Source: Myxococcota bacterium (GTDB lineage: Bacteria > Myxococcota_A > UBA9160 > UBA4427). From it: a stretch of 64,000 nucleotides of DNA. A model generated the notes under the pieces. It saw only the letters and a program-made list of their open reading frames with translations. It searched no databases and was not told the origin of the DNA. How positions within the stretch are numbered: the first letter of the stretch is position 1; each line of letters opens with the position of its first letter. The DNA is taken from NCBI GenBank assembly GCA_041389495.1, contig JAWKRT010000001.1, positions 1,736,001 through 1,800,000 of the forward strand, read 5' to 3'. Positions 8,861 through 16,619 of the stretch are shown piece by piece. Made by a program: the position numbers and the translations under genes.

Positions 8861-10238
8861 GCCGCCGCGTCCTCGCGGTCGCCGAGCTCCTCGAGGGCGT
8901 GCGGCGCCTGCTCGAGGACGCCGTCGGGCGCGTGTGGGTGGCGGGCGAGACGAGCAACGTGTTCGCGTCGCCGGCCGGCCACGTGTACTTCACGCTGAAG
9001 GACGGCACGGGCCAGATCCGCTGCGCCTTCTTCCGCGCCGACGCGCGCCGCCTTCGCTTCGACATCGAGAACGGGATGGAGCTCGTCGTGCACGCCGAGC
9101 CGTCGGTCTACGTGCAGCGCGGCGAGCTGCAGCTCGTCGTGCGCGACGCGGAGCCGCGCGGCGCGGGCGCGCTCGCGATCGCCTTCGAGCAGCTGCGCGC
9201 GCGGCTCGAGGCCGAGGGGCTCTTCGCGGCCGCGCGCAAGCGCCCGCTGCCCGCGCACCCGCGGCGCGTCGCGGTGGTGACGTCGCCGCGCGGCGCCGCG
9301 ATCCGCGACGTGCTGCAGGTGAGCGGGCGGCGCTGGCCGTCGACGCCGATCGTCGTCGCGCCGACGCGCGTGCAGGGCGAGGGCGCCGAGCACGAGATCG
9401 CAGCCGCGATCGCGCGCGCCGCGGCGCTCCCCGACGTCGACGTCGTGCTCGTGGTGCGCGGCGGCGGCTCGCTCGAGGACCTCTGGTGCTTCAACACCGA
9501 GGTCGTCGCGCGCGCGATCGCGGCCGCGCCCGTTCCCGTCGTGAGCGGCGTCGGCCACGAGACCGACACGACGCTCGCCGACTTCGCGGCCGACGCGCGC
9601 GCGCCGACCCCGTCGGCGGCCGCGATGCTCGCGCTGCCCGATCGCGCGGCGGCGCGCGCCGCGCTCGCGGCGCTGTGGGACCGGCTCGCGGGGGAAGGGC
9701 GCGCCGCGCTCGAGGTGCGGTGGCAGCGGCTCGACCGCGCGCGCGGCGCGGTGCGGCGCCTCTCTCCGCTCGCGCGCCTGCGCGCGCGCCACGAGCGCTG
9801 GCGCGCGGCGGCGCGCGCCCTGGCGCGCGTCGGGCGCGGCGAGCTCGCGCGCGCGCGCGCCACGCGCGCGCCGTCGTCGCGCTCGGCGCGCGCGCGCCGA
9901 CGACGGCCGTCGCGCGCGGGCGCCTCGCCGCCGCCGCGGCCGCGCTCGCGCGCTCGCTCGCGCGCGGCGCGCGCACGCAGCGCGCCGCGCTCGCGCTGCG
10001 CGCCGCGCGGCTCGACTCGCTCTCGCCGCTCGCCGTCCTCGCGCGCGGCTACGCCGTCGTGCGGCGCGCCGACGACGGGCGGCTCGTGCGCGAGGCGCGC
10101 GACGCCGAGGTCGGCGCCGCCGTCGACGTGCGCGTCGCCCGGGCCCGGCTGCGGGCGCGGGTCGAGACGGTGCGCGCGCTCGAGCCCGCGCCGGCCGGCG
10201 CCCGGCCGCCGGGCGCGGCCGGGCCGCCTCGTCGTTAG
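8857..10238 (+). CDS. xseA: exodeoxyribonuclease VII large subunit, frame broken
   Basis: Starts at a GTG overlapping the ctpA stop. The first 330 residues are a clear XseA: an OB-fold (VWVAGETSNV, HVYFTLKD, IRCAFFR) and a catalytic core (VVTSPRGAAIRDV, VVRGGGSLEDLW, PVVSGVGHETDTTLADF, APTPSAAA). Near 9846-9860, within CGCGCGCGCGCGCGC, the coding signal moves to another frame. There the expected C-terminus continues (LSPLAVLARGYAVVRR) to a TAG at 10236-10238. Read literally, the first frame runs on to 10287 with an Arg/Pro/Ser-rich nonsense tail. One extra CG unit explains the shift. It could be a sequence error or a real mutation; the enzyme would lack its C-terminal domain if real. Confidence 0.85.
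9846..9860 (+). repeat. (CG)7C run at the xseA frame break
   Basis: Fifteen bases of alternating C and G lie exactly where the XseA coding signal changes frame. Gain of one 2-nt unit would produce the observed frame change, so slippage in replication or sequencing is the simplest cause. Confidence 0.75.
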
Positions 10239-10297
10239 GCCCGAAAGCCGCTTTCGTTACGCGGGTTTTCGCCGCGAGTCGCTTTGACCCCGCGCTA

Positions 10298-10317
10298 GGC
10301 CGGAGCTAGCTTCGGCC
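10298..10317 (+). promoter_or_regulatory. hairpin plus CTAGCTT element abutting the xseB start
   Basis: GGCCGGAG and CTTCGGCC form an 8-bp stem (one G-U pair) with loop CTAG, ending 3 nt before the xseB ATG. The same bases contain CTAGCTT (10306-10312), 8 nt before the ATG, a possible -10 of a leaderless transcript. The two readings are alternatives and neither is proven. Confidence 0.4.
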
Positions 10318-10320
10318 GCC

Positions 10321-10683
10321 ATGCCGCGAGCCCGAGGCAAAGCCGCGAATCCGCCGTCCTCCGGCGCTCCCGACGCGTCCGACGCCCCGCGCGCGGCGGC
10401 CGTCCCGGCCGATCTCCCGTTCGAGCAGGCGATCGAGCGCCTCGAGGGCGTCGTCGACGCGCTCGACGACGGCGAGCTCGACCTCGAGGCCGCGCTCGCG
10501 GCGTTCGAGGAGGGCGTCGCGCTCTCGAAGCACTGCGCCGCGCAGCTCGACCGCGCGGAGCGGCGCATCGAGCTGCTGGTCGAGGAGGGCGGCGAGCTGC
10601 TCGCGAAGCCCTTCGCGGCGTTCGCGGCCGAAGGCGATGGCGACGCCGACGACGCCGCCGACGACGCGGACGGCGCGTTCTGA
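10321..10683 (+). CDS. xseB: exodeoxyribonuclease VII small subunit
   Basis: A 120-residue protein; the XseB core is residues 32-90 (LPFEQAIERLEGVVDALD, GELDLEAALAAFEEGVAL), the two-helix hairpin that binds the XseA C-terminal helices. A Pro/Ala-rich N-terminal tail and a very acidic Asp/Ala C-terminal tail flank it, making it longer than the usual ~80 residues. The TGA overlaps the ATG of ispA by one base. Because the XseA C-terminal region is what recruits XseB, the break upstream matters for whether this subunit has a partner. Confidence 0.93.
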   Translation: MPRARGKAANPPSSGAPDASDAPRAAAVPADLPFEQAIERLEGVVDALDDGELDLEAALAAFEEGVALSKHCAAQLDRAERRIELLVEEGGELLAKPFAAFAAEGDGDADDAADDADGAF

Positions 10684-11537
10684 TGGACGCGGCCGGCTAC
10701 CTCGCCGAGCGCACGCCGCTCGTCGACGCGCGGCTCGAGCGGCTGCTGCCGCCGGCCGACGCGCCGCCGCGCGCGCTCCACGGTGCGATGCGCCATCTCG
10801 TCTTCCCGGGCGGCAAGCGCCTGCGGCCGGCGCTCGCGTTCGCCGCCGCCGAGGCGCTCGGGCGCGCGCCCGAGGTCGCGCTCCCCGCCGCCGCCGCGGT
10901 CGAGCTCGTGCACACCTACTCGCTCGTGCACGACGACCTGCCGTGCATGGACGACGACGACGTGCGGCGCGGCCGGCCGACCGTGCACCGCGCCTTCGGC
11001 GAGGCCGTGGCCGTGCTCGCGGGCGACGCGCTCCAGGCGCTCGCGTTCGAGGCGCTCGCCGCGCCCGACGTCGAGCCGGCGCGCGCGGCGGCCTGCGTGC
11101 GCGACCTCGCCGCCGCGGCCGGTGCGCGCTTCCTCGTCGGCGGCCAGGTGGACGACCTCGACTTCGCGCGCGAGCCGGGCGAGGCCGACGGCGCGCTCGC
11201 CGGCCGCATCGAGCGCGTGCACGAGCGCAAGTCGGCGGCGCTGATCGCGTGCGCGATCGCGTGCGGTGCGCGGCTCGCCGGCGGCGACGAGGCGCGCGTC
11301 GACGCGCTGCGCGCGAGCGGCCTCGAGCTCGGCGTCGCGTTCCAGATCGCCGACGACTGGCTCGATCGCGACGACGAGCAGGACCACTGCTCGCTCGTGC
11401 GCGCGACGGGGCCGGACGCGGCGCTCGCGCGCGCGGAGGCGCTGCTCGCGAGCGCGCTCGCGCGCCTCGACGCGCTCGGCGCGGCGGCCGAGCCGCTGCG
11501 CGAGCTGATGCGCTTCGCGGTGCGCCGCGAGCACTGA
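10683..11537 (+). CDS. ispA: polyprenyl (farnesyl/geranylgeranyl) diphosphate synthase
   Basis: A 284-residue trans-prenyltransferase of the IspA group. It condenses IPP with allylic diphosphates. The first Asp-rich motif is DDLPCMDDDD (Asp84 on), with the two-residue insert typical of bacterial farnesyl synthases. FPGGKRLRPAL supplies Gly-Gly-Lys-x-Arg for IPP binding. The second Asp motif reads DDWLD (224-228), with Trp in place of the usual Ile or Val. HERKSAALI and GVAFQIADDW are also standard. The order xseB-ispA-dxs-tlyA is a common bacterial cluster. Product chain length cannot be read from sequence alone. Confidence 0.93.
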   Translation: MDAAGYLAERTPLVDARLERLLPPADAPPRALHGAMRHLVFPGGKRLRPALAFAAAEALGRAPEVALPAAAAVELVHTYSLVHDDLPCMDDDDVRRGRPTVHRAFGEAVAVLAGDALQALAFEALAAPDVEPARAAACVRDLAAAAGARFLVGGQVDDLDFAREPGEADGALAGRIERVHERKSAALIACAIACGARLAGGDEARVDALRASGLELGVAFQIADDWLDRDDEQDHCSLVRATGPDAALARAEALLASALARLDALGAAAEPLRELMRFAVRREH

Positions 11538-11560
11538 GCGGGCGGCCTTGGCTTCGAGCC

Positions 11561-11566
11561 GGGAGG
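11561..11566 (+). promoter_or_regulatory. ribosome binding site deciding the dxs start
   Basis: GGGAGG lies 5 nt before the ATG at 11572. It favours that start over the in-frame TTG at 11548. Confidence 0.7.
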
Positions 11567-11571
11567 ACGGA

Positions 11572-13461
11572 ATGGGCGAGCGACTGCTCCACGGAATCGA
11601 TCGGCCGGCGGACCTGCGGAGGTTGCCGCGCGAGAGCCTCGAGCAGGTCGCGGGCGAGCTGCGCCAGGAGATCCTCGAGAACATCTCGCAGACCGGCGGG
11701 CACCTCGCGTCGAGCCTCGGCGCGGTCGAGCTGATCACCGCGATCCACTACGTGTTCGACACGCCGACCGACCGGCTCGTGCTCGACGTCGGGCACCAGG
11801 GCTATCCGCACAAGATGCTGACGGGGCGGCGCGCGCAGTTCGAGTCGATCGGGAAGGCCGGCGGCATCGCGAAGTTCCTGCGCCGCTCCGAGAGCGAGTT
11901 CGACCACTTCGGCGCCGGCCACGCGGGCACGTCGATCTCGGCCGCGCTCGGCATGGCGCGCGCGAAGCACCACAAGGGCGAGCCCGGCTACACGATCGCG
12001 CTGATCGGCGACGGCTCGATGACGGCGGGCATGGCCTTCGAAGCGATGAACCACGCCGGGCACCTGAAGGAGAAGCGGCTCGTCGTCGTGCTGAACGACA
12101 ACGAGATGTCGATCGACCCGAACGTCGGCGCGCTCTCGTCGTACCTGTCGCGCAAGCTCTCGGCGCCGATGGTGCGGCGCATGAAGCACTGGGCGCGCGA
12201 CTTCCTCGGCTCGATGCCGGGCGACATGGTGCACTGGGCGCGCAAGGCCGAGGAGTCGCTCAAGGTCTTCTTCTCGCCCGGCCTGCTGTTCGAGGCGCTG
12301 TCGTTCAAGTACGTCGGGCCGATCCAGGGCCACCGCATGGACGTCGTGCTCGAGACGTTCGAGAACGTGAAGCGCATGCTCGAGGAGGGCGACGGCCCGA
12401 TCCTCGTGCACGCGATCACCGAGAAGGGACACGGCTACGACCCCGCGCAGCGCGACCCGCTCAAGTACCACGGCGTCGGCACGTTCGACGTCGGCTCGGG
12501 CGCGTTCGCGCCGAGCAAGCCCGGCCCGCCCGCCTACACGAAGGTCTTCGCCGACGCGCTGATCGGGCTCGCGAAGGAGGACGAGCGCATCGTCGCGATC
12601 ACGGCCGCGATGGCGCCCGGCACGGGGCTCGACAAGTTCGCGCGCCAGTTCCCCGACCGCTTCTACGACGTCGGCATCGCGGAGCAGCACGCGGTGACGT
12701 TCGCGGCGGGCCTCGCGACCGAGGGCATGAAGCCGGTCGCGGCGATCTACTCGACCTTCCTGCAGCGCGCCTTCGACCAGGTGGTGCACGACGTGTGCCT
12801 GCAGAACCTCGACGTCACCTTCGCGCTCGACCGCGCCGGCCTCGTCGGCGCCGACGGCGCGACGCACCAGGGCCTCTACGACCTCGCGTACTTCCGGACG
12901 CTGCCCAACACCGTGGTGATGGCGCCGAAGGACGAGAACGAGCTGCGCCACATGCTGAAGACGGCGATCGAGTACCCGGGGCCGGCCGCCGTGCGCTACC
13001 CGCGCGGCGCGGGGCAGGGCGTGCCGCTCGACCCGGACCTGAAGGCGATCCCGATCGGCGAGGCCGAGCTGCTGCGCGACGGCGACGACGTCGCCATCGT
13101 CGCGATCGGCTCGCTCGTGCACCCCGCGCTCGAGGCCGCGGCCGAGCTCGCGGCGGACGGCATCCAGGCGGCGGTCGTGAACGCGCGCTTCGCGAAGCCG
13201 CTCGACGACGCGCGCATCCTGCCGCTCGCGAAGCGCTGCGGCGCGGTGCTCACGCTCGAGGAGCACAGCGGCATGGGCGGCTTCGGCGGCGCGGTGCTCG
13301 AGGCGCTCGCCGCGGGCGGCGTCGAGGTGCCGACGCGCGTGCTCGCGGCGTCCGACGAGCTGCACGAGCACGGCGCGACGCTCGACTCGATCGGCCTCGG
13401 CGTCGCCGACATCGTCGCCGCCGCGCGCGCGCTCGCGGCGCGGCGCGCGGGGGCGCGCTGA
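11572..13461 (+). CDS. dxs: 1-deoxy-D-xylulose-5-phosphate synthase
   Basis: A 629-residue enzyme, the family length. It makes DXP from pyruvate and glyceraldehyde 3-phosphate with thiamine diphosphate, the first step of the MEP isoprenoid pathway, and so feeds IspA next door. Visible marks: DVGHQGYPHKMLTGR, HAGTSISAALGMA, the TPP/Mg site GDGSMTAGMAFEAMNHAG with NDNEMSI, the catalytic Glu region DVGIAEQHAVTFAAGLA, and DRAGLVGADGATHQG. The C-terminal transketolase-like domain ends with THEEHSGMGG-type sequence (TLEEHSGMGGFG). Its stop overlaps the proposed start of tlyA. No defects seen. Confidence 0.97.
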   Translation: MGERLLHGIDRPADLRRLPRESLEQVAGELRQEILENISQTGGHLASSLGAVELITAIHYVFDTPTDRLVLDVGHQGYPHKMLTGRRAQFESIGKAGGIAKFLRRSESEFDHFGAGHAGTSISAALGMARAKHHKGEPGYTIALIGDGSMTAGMAFEAMNHAGHLKEKRLVVVLNDNEMSIDPNVGALSSYLSRKLSAPMVRRMKHWARDFLGSMPGDMVHWARKAEESLKVFFSPGLLFEALSFKYVGPIQGHRMDVVLETFENVKRMLEEGDGPILVHAITEKGHGYDPAQRDPLKYHGVGTFDVGSGAFAPSKPGPPAYTKVFADALIGLAKEDERIVAITAAMAPGTGLDKFARQFPDRFYDVGIAEQHAVTFAAGLATEGMKPVAAIYSTFLQRAFDQVVHDVCLQNLDVTFALDRAGLVGADGATHQGLYDLAYFRTLPNTVVMAPKDENELRHMLKTAIEYPGPAAVRYPRGAGQGVPLDPDLKAIPIGEAELLRDGDDVAIVAIGSLVHPALEAAAELAADGIQAAVVNARFAKPLDDARILPLAKRCGAVLTLEEHSGMGGFGGAVLEALAAGGVEVPTRVLAASDELHEHGATLDSIGLGVADIVAAARALAARRAGAR

Positions 13462-14312
13462 CGGCGGCGCGCGAGCGCGGCGGCGACGGAGCGCGGCCGA
13501 CGCGCGCGGCGCCGCACGAGCGCCGCCCGCGCCTCGACCAGCGCCTCGTCGACGACGGCCTCGCGGAGACGCGCGCGCGCGCGCAGGCGCTCGTGCTCAC
13601 GGGCGACGTCCTCGTCGACGACGTGCCCGTGACGAAGGCCGGCACGCGCGTGCGCCCCGAGTCGCGCGTGCGCGTGCGCGTGCGCGGCGGCGGCTCGCGC
13701 TACGTCTCGCGCGGCGGCGACAAGCTCGCGGGCGCGCTCGCCGACCTCGCGCCGCAGGGGCTCGACCCGCGCGGCCTCCACTGCCTCGACGTCGGCGCCT
13801 CGACCGGCGGCTTCACGGACTGCCTGCTGCAGGCCGGCGCGGCGAGCGTCGTCGCGGTCGACGTCGGCTACGGCCAGCTGCACCCGCGCCTGCGCGACGA
13901 CCCGCGCGTCCTCGTGCGCGAGCGCACGAACGCGCGCGACCTCGAAGCCGCCGCGCTCCCGCACGCGATCGACCTCGCGGTGTTCGACGCGTCGTTCATC
14001 TCGCTGCGCCTGCTGCTCGCGCCGGTCGCCGCGGTCGCGCCGCGCGCGCAGGTGCTCGCGCTCGTGAAGCCGCAGTTCGAGGTCGGCCGCGAGCGCGTGG
14101 GGAAGGGCGGTGTCGTGCGCGACGACGCGGAGCGCGCGGCGGCGGTCGACGCGGTGGCGGCCGCGGCGGCCGCGCTCGGCTATCGCGAGCGCGCGCGCGT
14201 CGACAGCCGCGTGCACGGCCCCAAGGGGAACCGCGAGATCTTCCTGTGGCTCGCGCCGGCGCGCGCCGATGGCGGCCCGACCGCGCCGCGAGCCGGGGGA
14301 GCGGGCTGCTAA
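13458..14312 (+). CDS. tlyA: TlyA-type rRNA 2'-O-methyltransferase (hemolysin A family)
   Basis: About 284 residues. An S4 RNA-binding domain (RLDQRLVDDGLAETRARAQ, LTGDVLVDDVPVTKAGTRV) precedes a FtsJ-like SAM methyltransferase: SRGGDKLAGAL, the SAM motif CLDVGASTGGFTD, VVAVDVGYGQL, the DASFISLR block and LVKPQFEVGR. TlyA proteins modify rRNA with a K-D-K type site. No ATG, GTG or TTG lies between the dxs stop and the S4 domain in this frame. The only sensible start is the CTG at 13458, which overlaps the dxs TGA as CTGA, the same geometry as the GTGA overlaps elsewhere. The start codon is therefore an inference. Confidence 0.85.
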   Translation: MTAARERGGDGARPTRAAPHERRPRLDQRLVDDGLAETRARAQALVLTGDVLVDDVPVTKAGTRVRPESRVRVRVRGGGSRYVSRGGDKLAGALADLAPQGLDPRGLHCLDVGASTGGFTDCLLQAGAASVVAVDVGYGQLHPRLRDDPRVLVRERTNARDLEAAALPHAIDLAVFDASFISLRLLLAPVAAVAPRAQVLALVKPQFEVGRERVGKGGVVRDDAERAAAVDAVAAAAAALGYRERARVDSRVHGPKGNREIFLWLAPARADGGPTAPRAGGAGC

Positions 14313-14315
14313 CCT
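14309..14315 (+). promoter_or_regulatory. CTANNNT -10-like element before erpA
   Basis: CTAACCT, overlapping the tlyA stop codon, lies 48 nt before the erpA ATG. It fits the recurrent element; no -35 is evident. Confidence 0.35.
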
Positions 14316-14363
14316 CGCCGCCCGCGCCCCGGGCCGCGCCCCGAACGATGGGGAGGAGAACGG

Positions 14364-14696
14364 ATGTCGATCGTGAACGTGACCGAGGCCGCCAGCGCCC
14401 GCATCGGCCAGCTCCTCGACCAGGACGGCAAGCGCGAGACGCACGCGCTGCGGATGAAGGTGATCGGCGGAGGCTGCTCGGGCCTCCAGTACCAGCTCTC
14501 CTTCGACGACGTCGTGAAGGAGAACGACACCGAGCTCGACGCGGGCGGCGTGCGCCTGCTCGTCGACGAGAAGAGCGCGCTCTATCTCGTCGGTTGCCGG
14601 CTCGACTTCGTGGACACGCTCCAGGAGTCGGGCTTCAAGATCGACAACCCGAACGCTTCCAACACCTGCGGCTGCGGTCAGTCGTTCTCCGCCTAG
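14364..14696 (+). CDS. erpA: A-type Fe-S cluster carrier (ErpA/IscA)
   Basis: A 110-residue A-type carrier with the three required cysteines: one in IGGGCSGLQY (about residue 38) and two in the C-terminal CGCGQSFSA. It accepts Fe-S clusters from a scaffold and passes them to target enzymes such as those of the MEP pathway. GGGAGGAG (14351-14358) is a strong ribosome binding site 5 nt before the ATG. The cysteine desulfurase gene follows after 9 nt, so sulfur mobilisation and cluster delivery are encoded side by side. ErpA versus IscA cannot be settled without a tree. Confidence 0.93.
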   Translation: MSIVNVTEAASARIGQLLDQDGKRETHALRMKVIGGGCSGLQYQLSFDDVVKENDTELDAGGVRLLVDEKSALYLVGCRLDFVDTLQESGFKIDNPNASNTCGCGQSFSA

Positions 14697-14699
14697 CGT
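14693..14699 (+). promoter_or_regulatory. CTAGCGT element 6 nt before iscS
   Basis: Overlaps the erpA stop codon and sits 6 nt before the iscS ATG. It may be a leaderless internal promoter, or merely a stop codon in a suggestive place. Confidence 0.3.
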
Positions 14700-14705
14700 C
14701 CCGCC

Positions 14706-15869
14706 ATGCCCGACGCGGCACGGCCCCTCTACCTCGACCACCACGCGACGACGCCGCTCGACCCGCGCGTGCTCGACGCGATGGATCCGTTCCTGCGCGA
14801 CGAGTTCGGCAACGCGGCGAGCCGCACGCACGCCTACGGCTGGCGCGCGGAGGCCGCGGTCGAGAGCGCGCGCGAGCGCATTGCCGCGGCGCTCGGCGCC
14901 GAGCCGCGCGAGATCGTGTTCACGAGCGGGGCGACCGAGTCGAACAACATCGCGGTGCTCGGCGCGGCGCGCGCGCGGCGCGCGCACGGGCGCGACGGCG
15001 TCGTCGCGCTCGCGACGGAGCACCGCGCCGTGCTCGACCCCCTGCGCGCGCTCGAGCGCGAGGGCTTCCGCGCCGTCGTGCTGCCCGTCGGTTCCGACGG
15101 CCTCGTCGACCTCGACCGTCTGCGCGACGCCGTCGACGAGCGCACGGCGCTCGTCAGCGCGATGGCGGCGAACAACGAGATCGGCGTGCTCCAGCCGCTC
15201 GACGCGATCGGCGCGATCGCGCGCGAGGCCGGCGCGTGGCTGCACAGCGACGCGGCGCAGGCGGCCGGCCGGCTCGCCTTCGACCTCGCCGCGCAGCCGA
15301 TCGAGCTGCTCTCGCTGTCGGGCCACAAGCTCTACGGGCCGAAGGGCGTCGGGGCGCTCTTCGTGCGCGCGCGGCGCCCGCGCGTGCGGCCCGAGCCCAT
15401 TCAATATGGGGGCGGGCACGAGCGCGGCCTGCGCTCGGGGACGCTCCCGGTCGCGCTGTGCGTGGGGCTCGCGCGCGCGCTCGAGCTCTGCCTCGCGGAG
15501 CGCGAGGCGGAGCAGGCGCGGCTCGCGCGCCTGCGCGACGGCCTCTGGGAGCGCCTCGCCGCCGAGCTCGACGGCGTGCGCTGCAATGGGCTCGGCGCGC
15601 CGCGCCTCGCGGCGAACCTGAGCGTCTCGATCGAGGGCGTCGACGTCGACAAGCTCCTGCTCGCGCTCCCCGACCTCGCACTGTCGACGGGCTCGGCGTG
15701 CAGCTCCGCGCAGCCCGAGCCGAGCCACGTGCTCTCGGCCATCGGCCTGCCGCCGCGCCTCGCGCGGGCGTCGCTGCGCTTCGGGCTCGGGCGGGCGACG
15801 AGCGAGGACGACGTCGCCTACGCCGCCGCGCGCGTCGTCGAGGCGGTGCGCGGGCTGCGCGGCGTCTAG
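14706..15869 (+). CDS. iscS: cysteine desulfurase, IscS/NifS group
   Basis: A 387-residue PLP enzyme releasing sulfur from cysteine as a persulfide. Visible are YLDHHATTPLDPRVLDAM, FTSGATESNNIAVLG, the PLP-stacking His in ATEHRAVLDP, NNEIGVLQP, and the Schiff-base Lys in SLSGHKLYGPKGVGAL. The mobile-loop Cys is in STGSACSSAQPEPSHVL, the short class I loop. The length is slightly below E. coli IscS. It follows erpA closely. No IscU scaffold or IscR regulator gene is visible nearby; a NifU-like C-terminal domain protein is encoded at 48929-49174. Confidence 0.95.
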   Translation: MPDAARPLYLDHHATTPLDPRVLDAMDPFLRDEFGNAASRTHAYGWRAEAAVESARERIAAALGAEPREIVFTSGATESNNIAVLGAARARRAHGRDGVVALATEHRAVLDPLRALEREGFRAVVLPVGSDGLVDLDRLRDAVDERTALVSAMAANNEIGVLQPLDAIGAIAREAGAWLHSDAAQAAGRLAFDLAAQPIELLSLSGHKLYGPKGVGALFVRARRPRVRPEPIQYGGGHERGLRSGTLPVALCVGLARALELCLAEREAEQARLARLRDGLWERLAAELDGVRCNGLGAPRLAANLSVSIEGVDVDKLLLALPDLALSTGSACSSAQPEPSHVLSAIGLPPRLARASLRFGLGRATSEDDVAYAAARVVEAVRGLRGV

Positions 15870-15915
15870 GGCGCGGCGGCGCCTTCGCGGCAGGGGCGGC
15901 GCCCGGGGGCCGCGG

Positions 15916-15922
15916 CTACCCT
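15916..15922 (+). promoter_or_regulatory. CTANNNT -10-like element before cysC
   Basis: CTACCCT lies 88 nt before the cysC start in the 141-nt gap after iscS. Consistent with the recurrent element; low confidence alone. Confidence 0.3.
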
Positions 15923-16010
15923 GCGCGCCCGCTCGTCGCCGACGACGCGAGCGCAACGAGAGGCCCGCCGCGCGACGCGCGGGCGAAGCACCGAAGAGGA
16001 ACAGCGCAGC

Positions 16011-16619
16011 ATGGCGGACCGGAAGTCGACCAACATCACCTGGCACGTGGGCGACGTGTCGCGCACCGATCGCGAGAAGCTGCTCGGGCAGCGCGGCGCG
16101 ACGGTCTGGCTCACGGGCCTGTCGGGCAGCGGCAAGTCGACGGTCGCCGTCGCGGCCGAGAAGCGGCTCGTCGAGGAAGGCCGCGTCGCCTACGTGCTCG
16201 ACGGCGACAACATCCGCCACGGCCTCAACAGCAACCTCGGCTTCTCGCCGGCGGACCGCACGGAGAACATCCGCCGCATCGGCGAGGTCGCGAAGCTCTT
16301 CACCGACGCCGGCGTGATCGTGTTCACCTCGTTCATCTCGCCGTATCGCGCCGACCGCGACCTCGTCCGCAACAACCTCGCGGACGGCGACTTCATCGAG
16401 GTCTACGTCGCCGCCGACGTCGCGACGTGCGAGAAGCGCGACGTGAAGGGCCTCTACGCGAAGGCGCGCAAGGGCGAGATCCCGGAGTTCACGGGCATCT
16501 CGGCGCCGTACGAGGAGCCGCTCTCGCCCGAGGTCGTGCTCGACACGGGCGCGCAGAGCGTCGACGAGAGCGTCGACCAGCTGGTCGGCTACCTGCGCGC
16601 GAACGGCTATCTCGGATGA
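16011..16619 (+). CDS. cysC: adenylylsulfate (APS) kinase
   Basis: A 202-residue kinase that phosphorylates APS to PAPS for sulfate assimilation or sulfation. The N-terminus NITWHVGDVSR is the classic APS-kinase opening. Walker A is GLSGSGKST, followed by the substrate blocks YVLDGDNIRHGLNSNLGFS, RTENIRRIGEVAKLF, FTSFISPYRADRD and VYVAADVATCEKRDVKGLYAKAR. A weak purine-rich site (AGAGGA) lies about 10 nt upstream. No ATP sulfurylase gene (cysN/D or sat) is seen here, so it is a stand-alone enzyme in this window. Its stop overlaps the ATG of the TPR gene. Confidence 0.96.
   Translation: MADRKSTNITWHVGDVSRTDREKLLGQRGATVWLTGLSGSGKSTVAVAAEKRLVEEGRVAYVLDGDNIRHGLNSNLGFSPADRTENIRRIGEVAKLFTDAGVIVFTSFISPYRADRDLVRNNLADGDFIEVYVAADVATCEKRDVKGLYAKARKGEIPEFTGISAPYEEPLSPEVVLDTGAQSVDESVDQLVGYLRANGYLG

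Noticed and set aside
10239..10270. CGAAAGC/GCTTTCG inverted repeat after xseA as a terminator
   Set aside because: The loop would be a single base; the hairpin is too small and no T-run follows.
8857..10287. Literal xseA frame extended to 10287
   Set aside because: The last ~145 residues are Arg/Pro/Ser-rich; the family C-terminus is in the other frame ending at 10238.
11548..11571. Earlier TTG start for dxs
   Set aside because: The ATG at 11572 has GGGAGG at ideal spacing; the extra eight residues are not part of the Dxs family.
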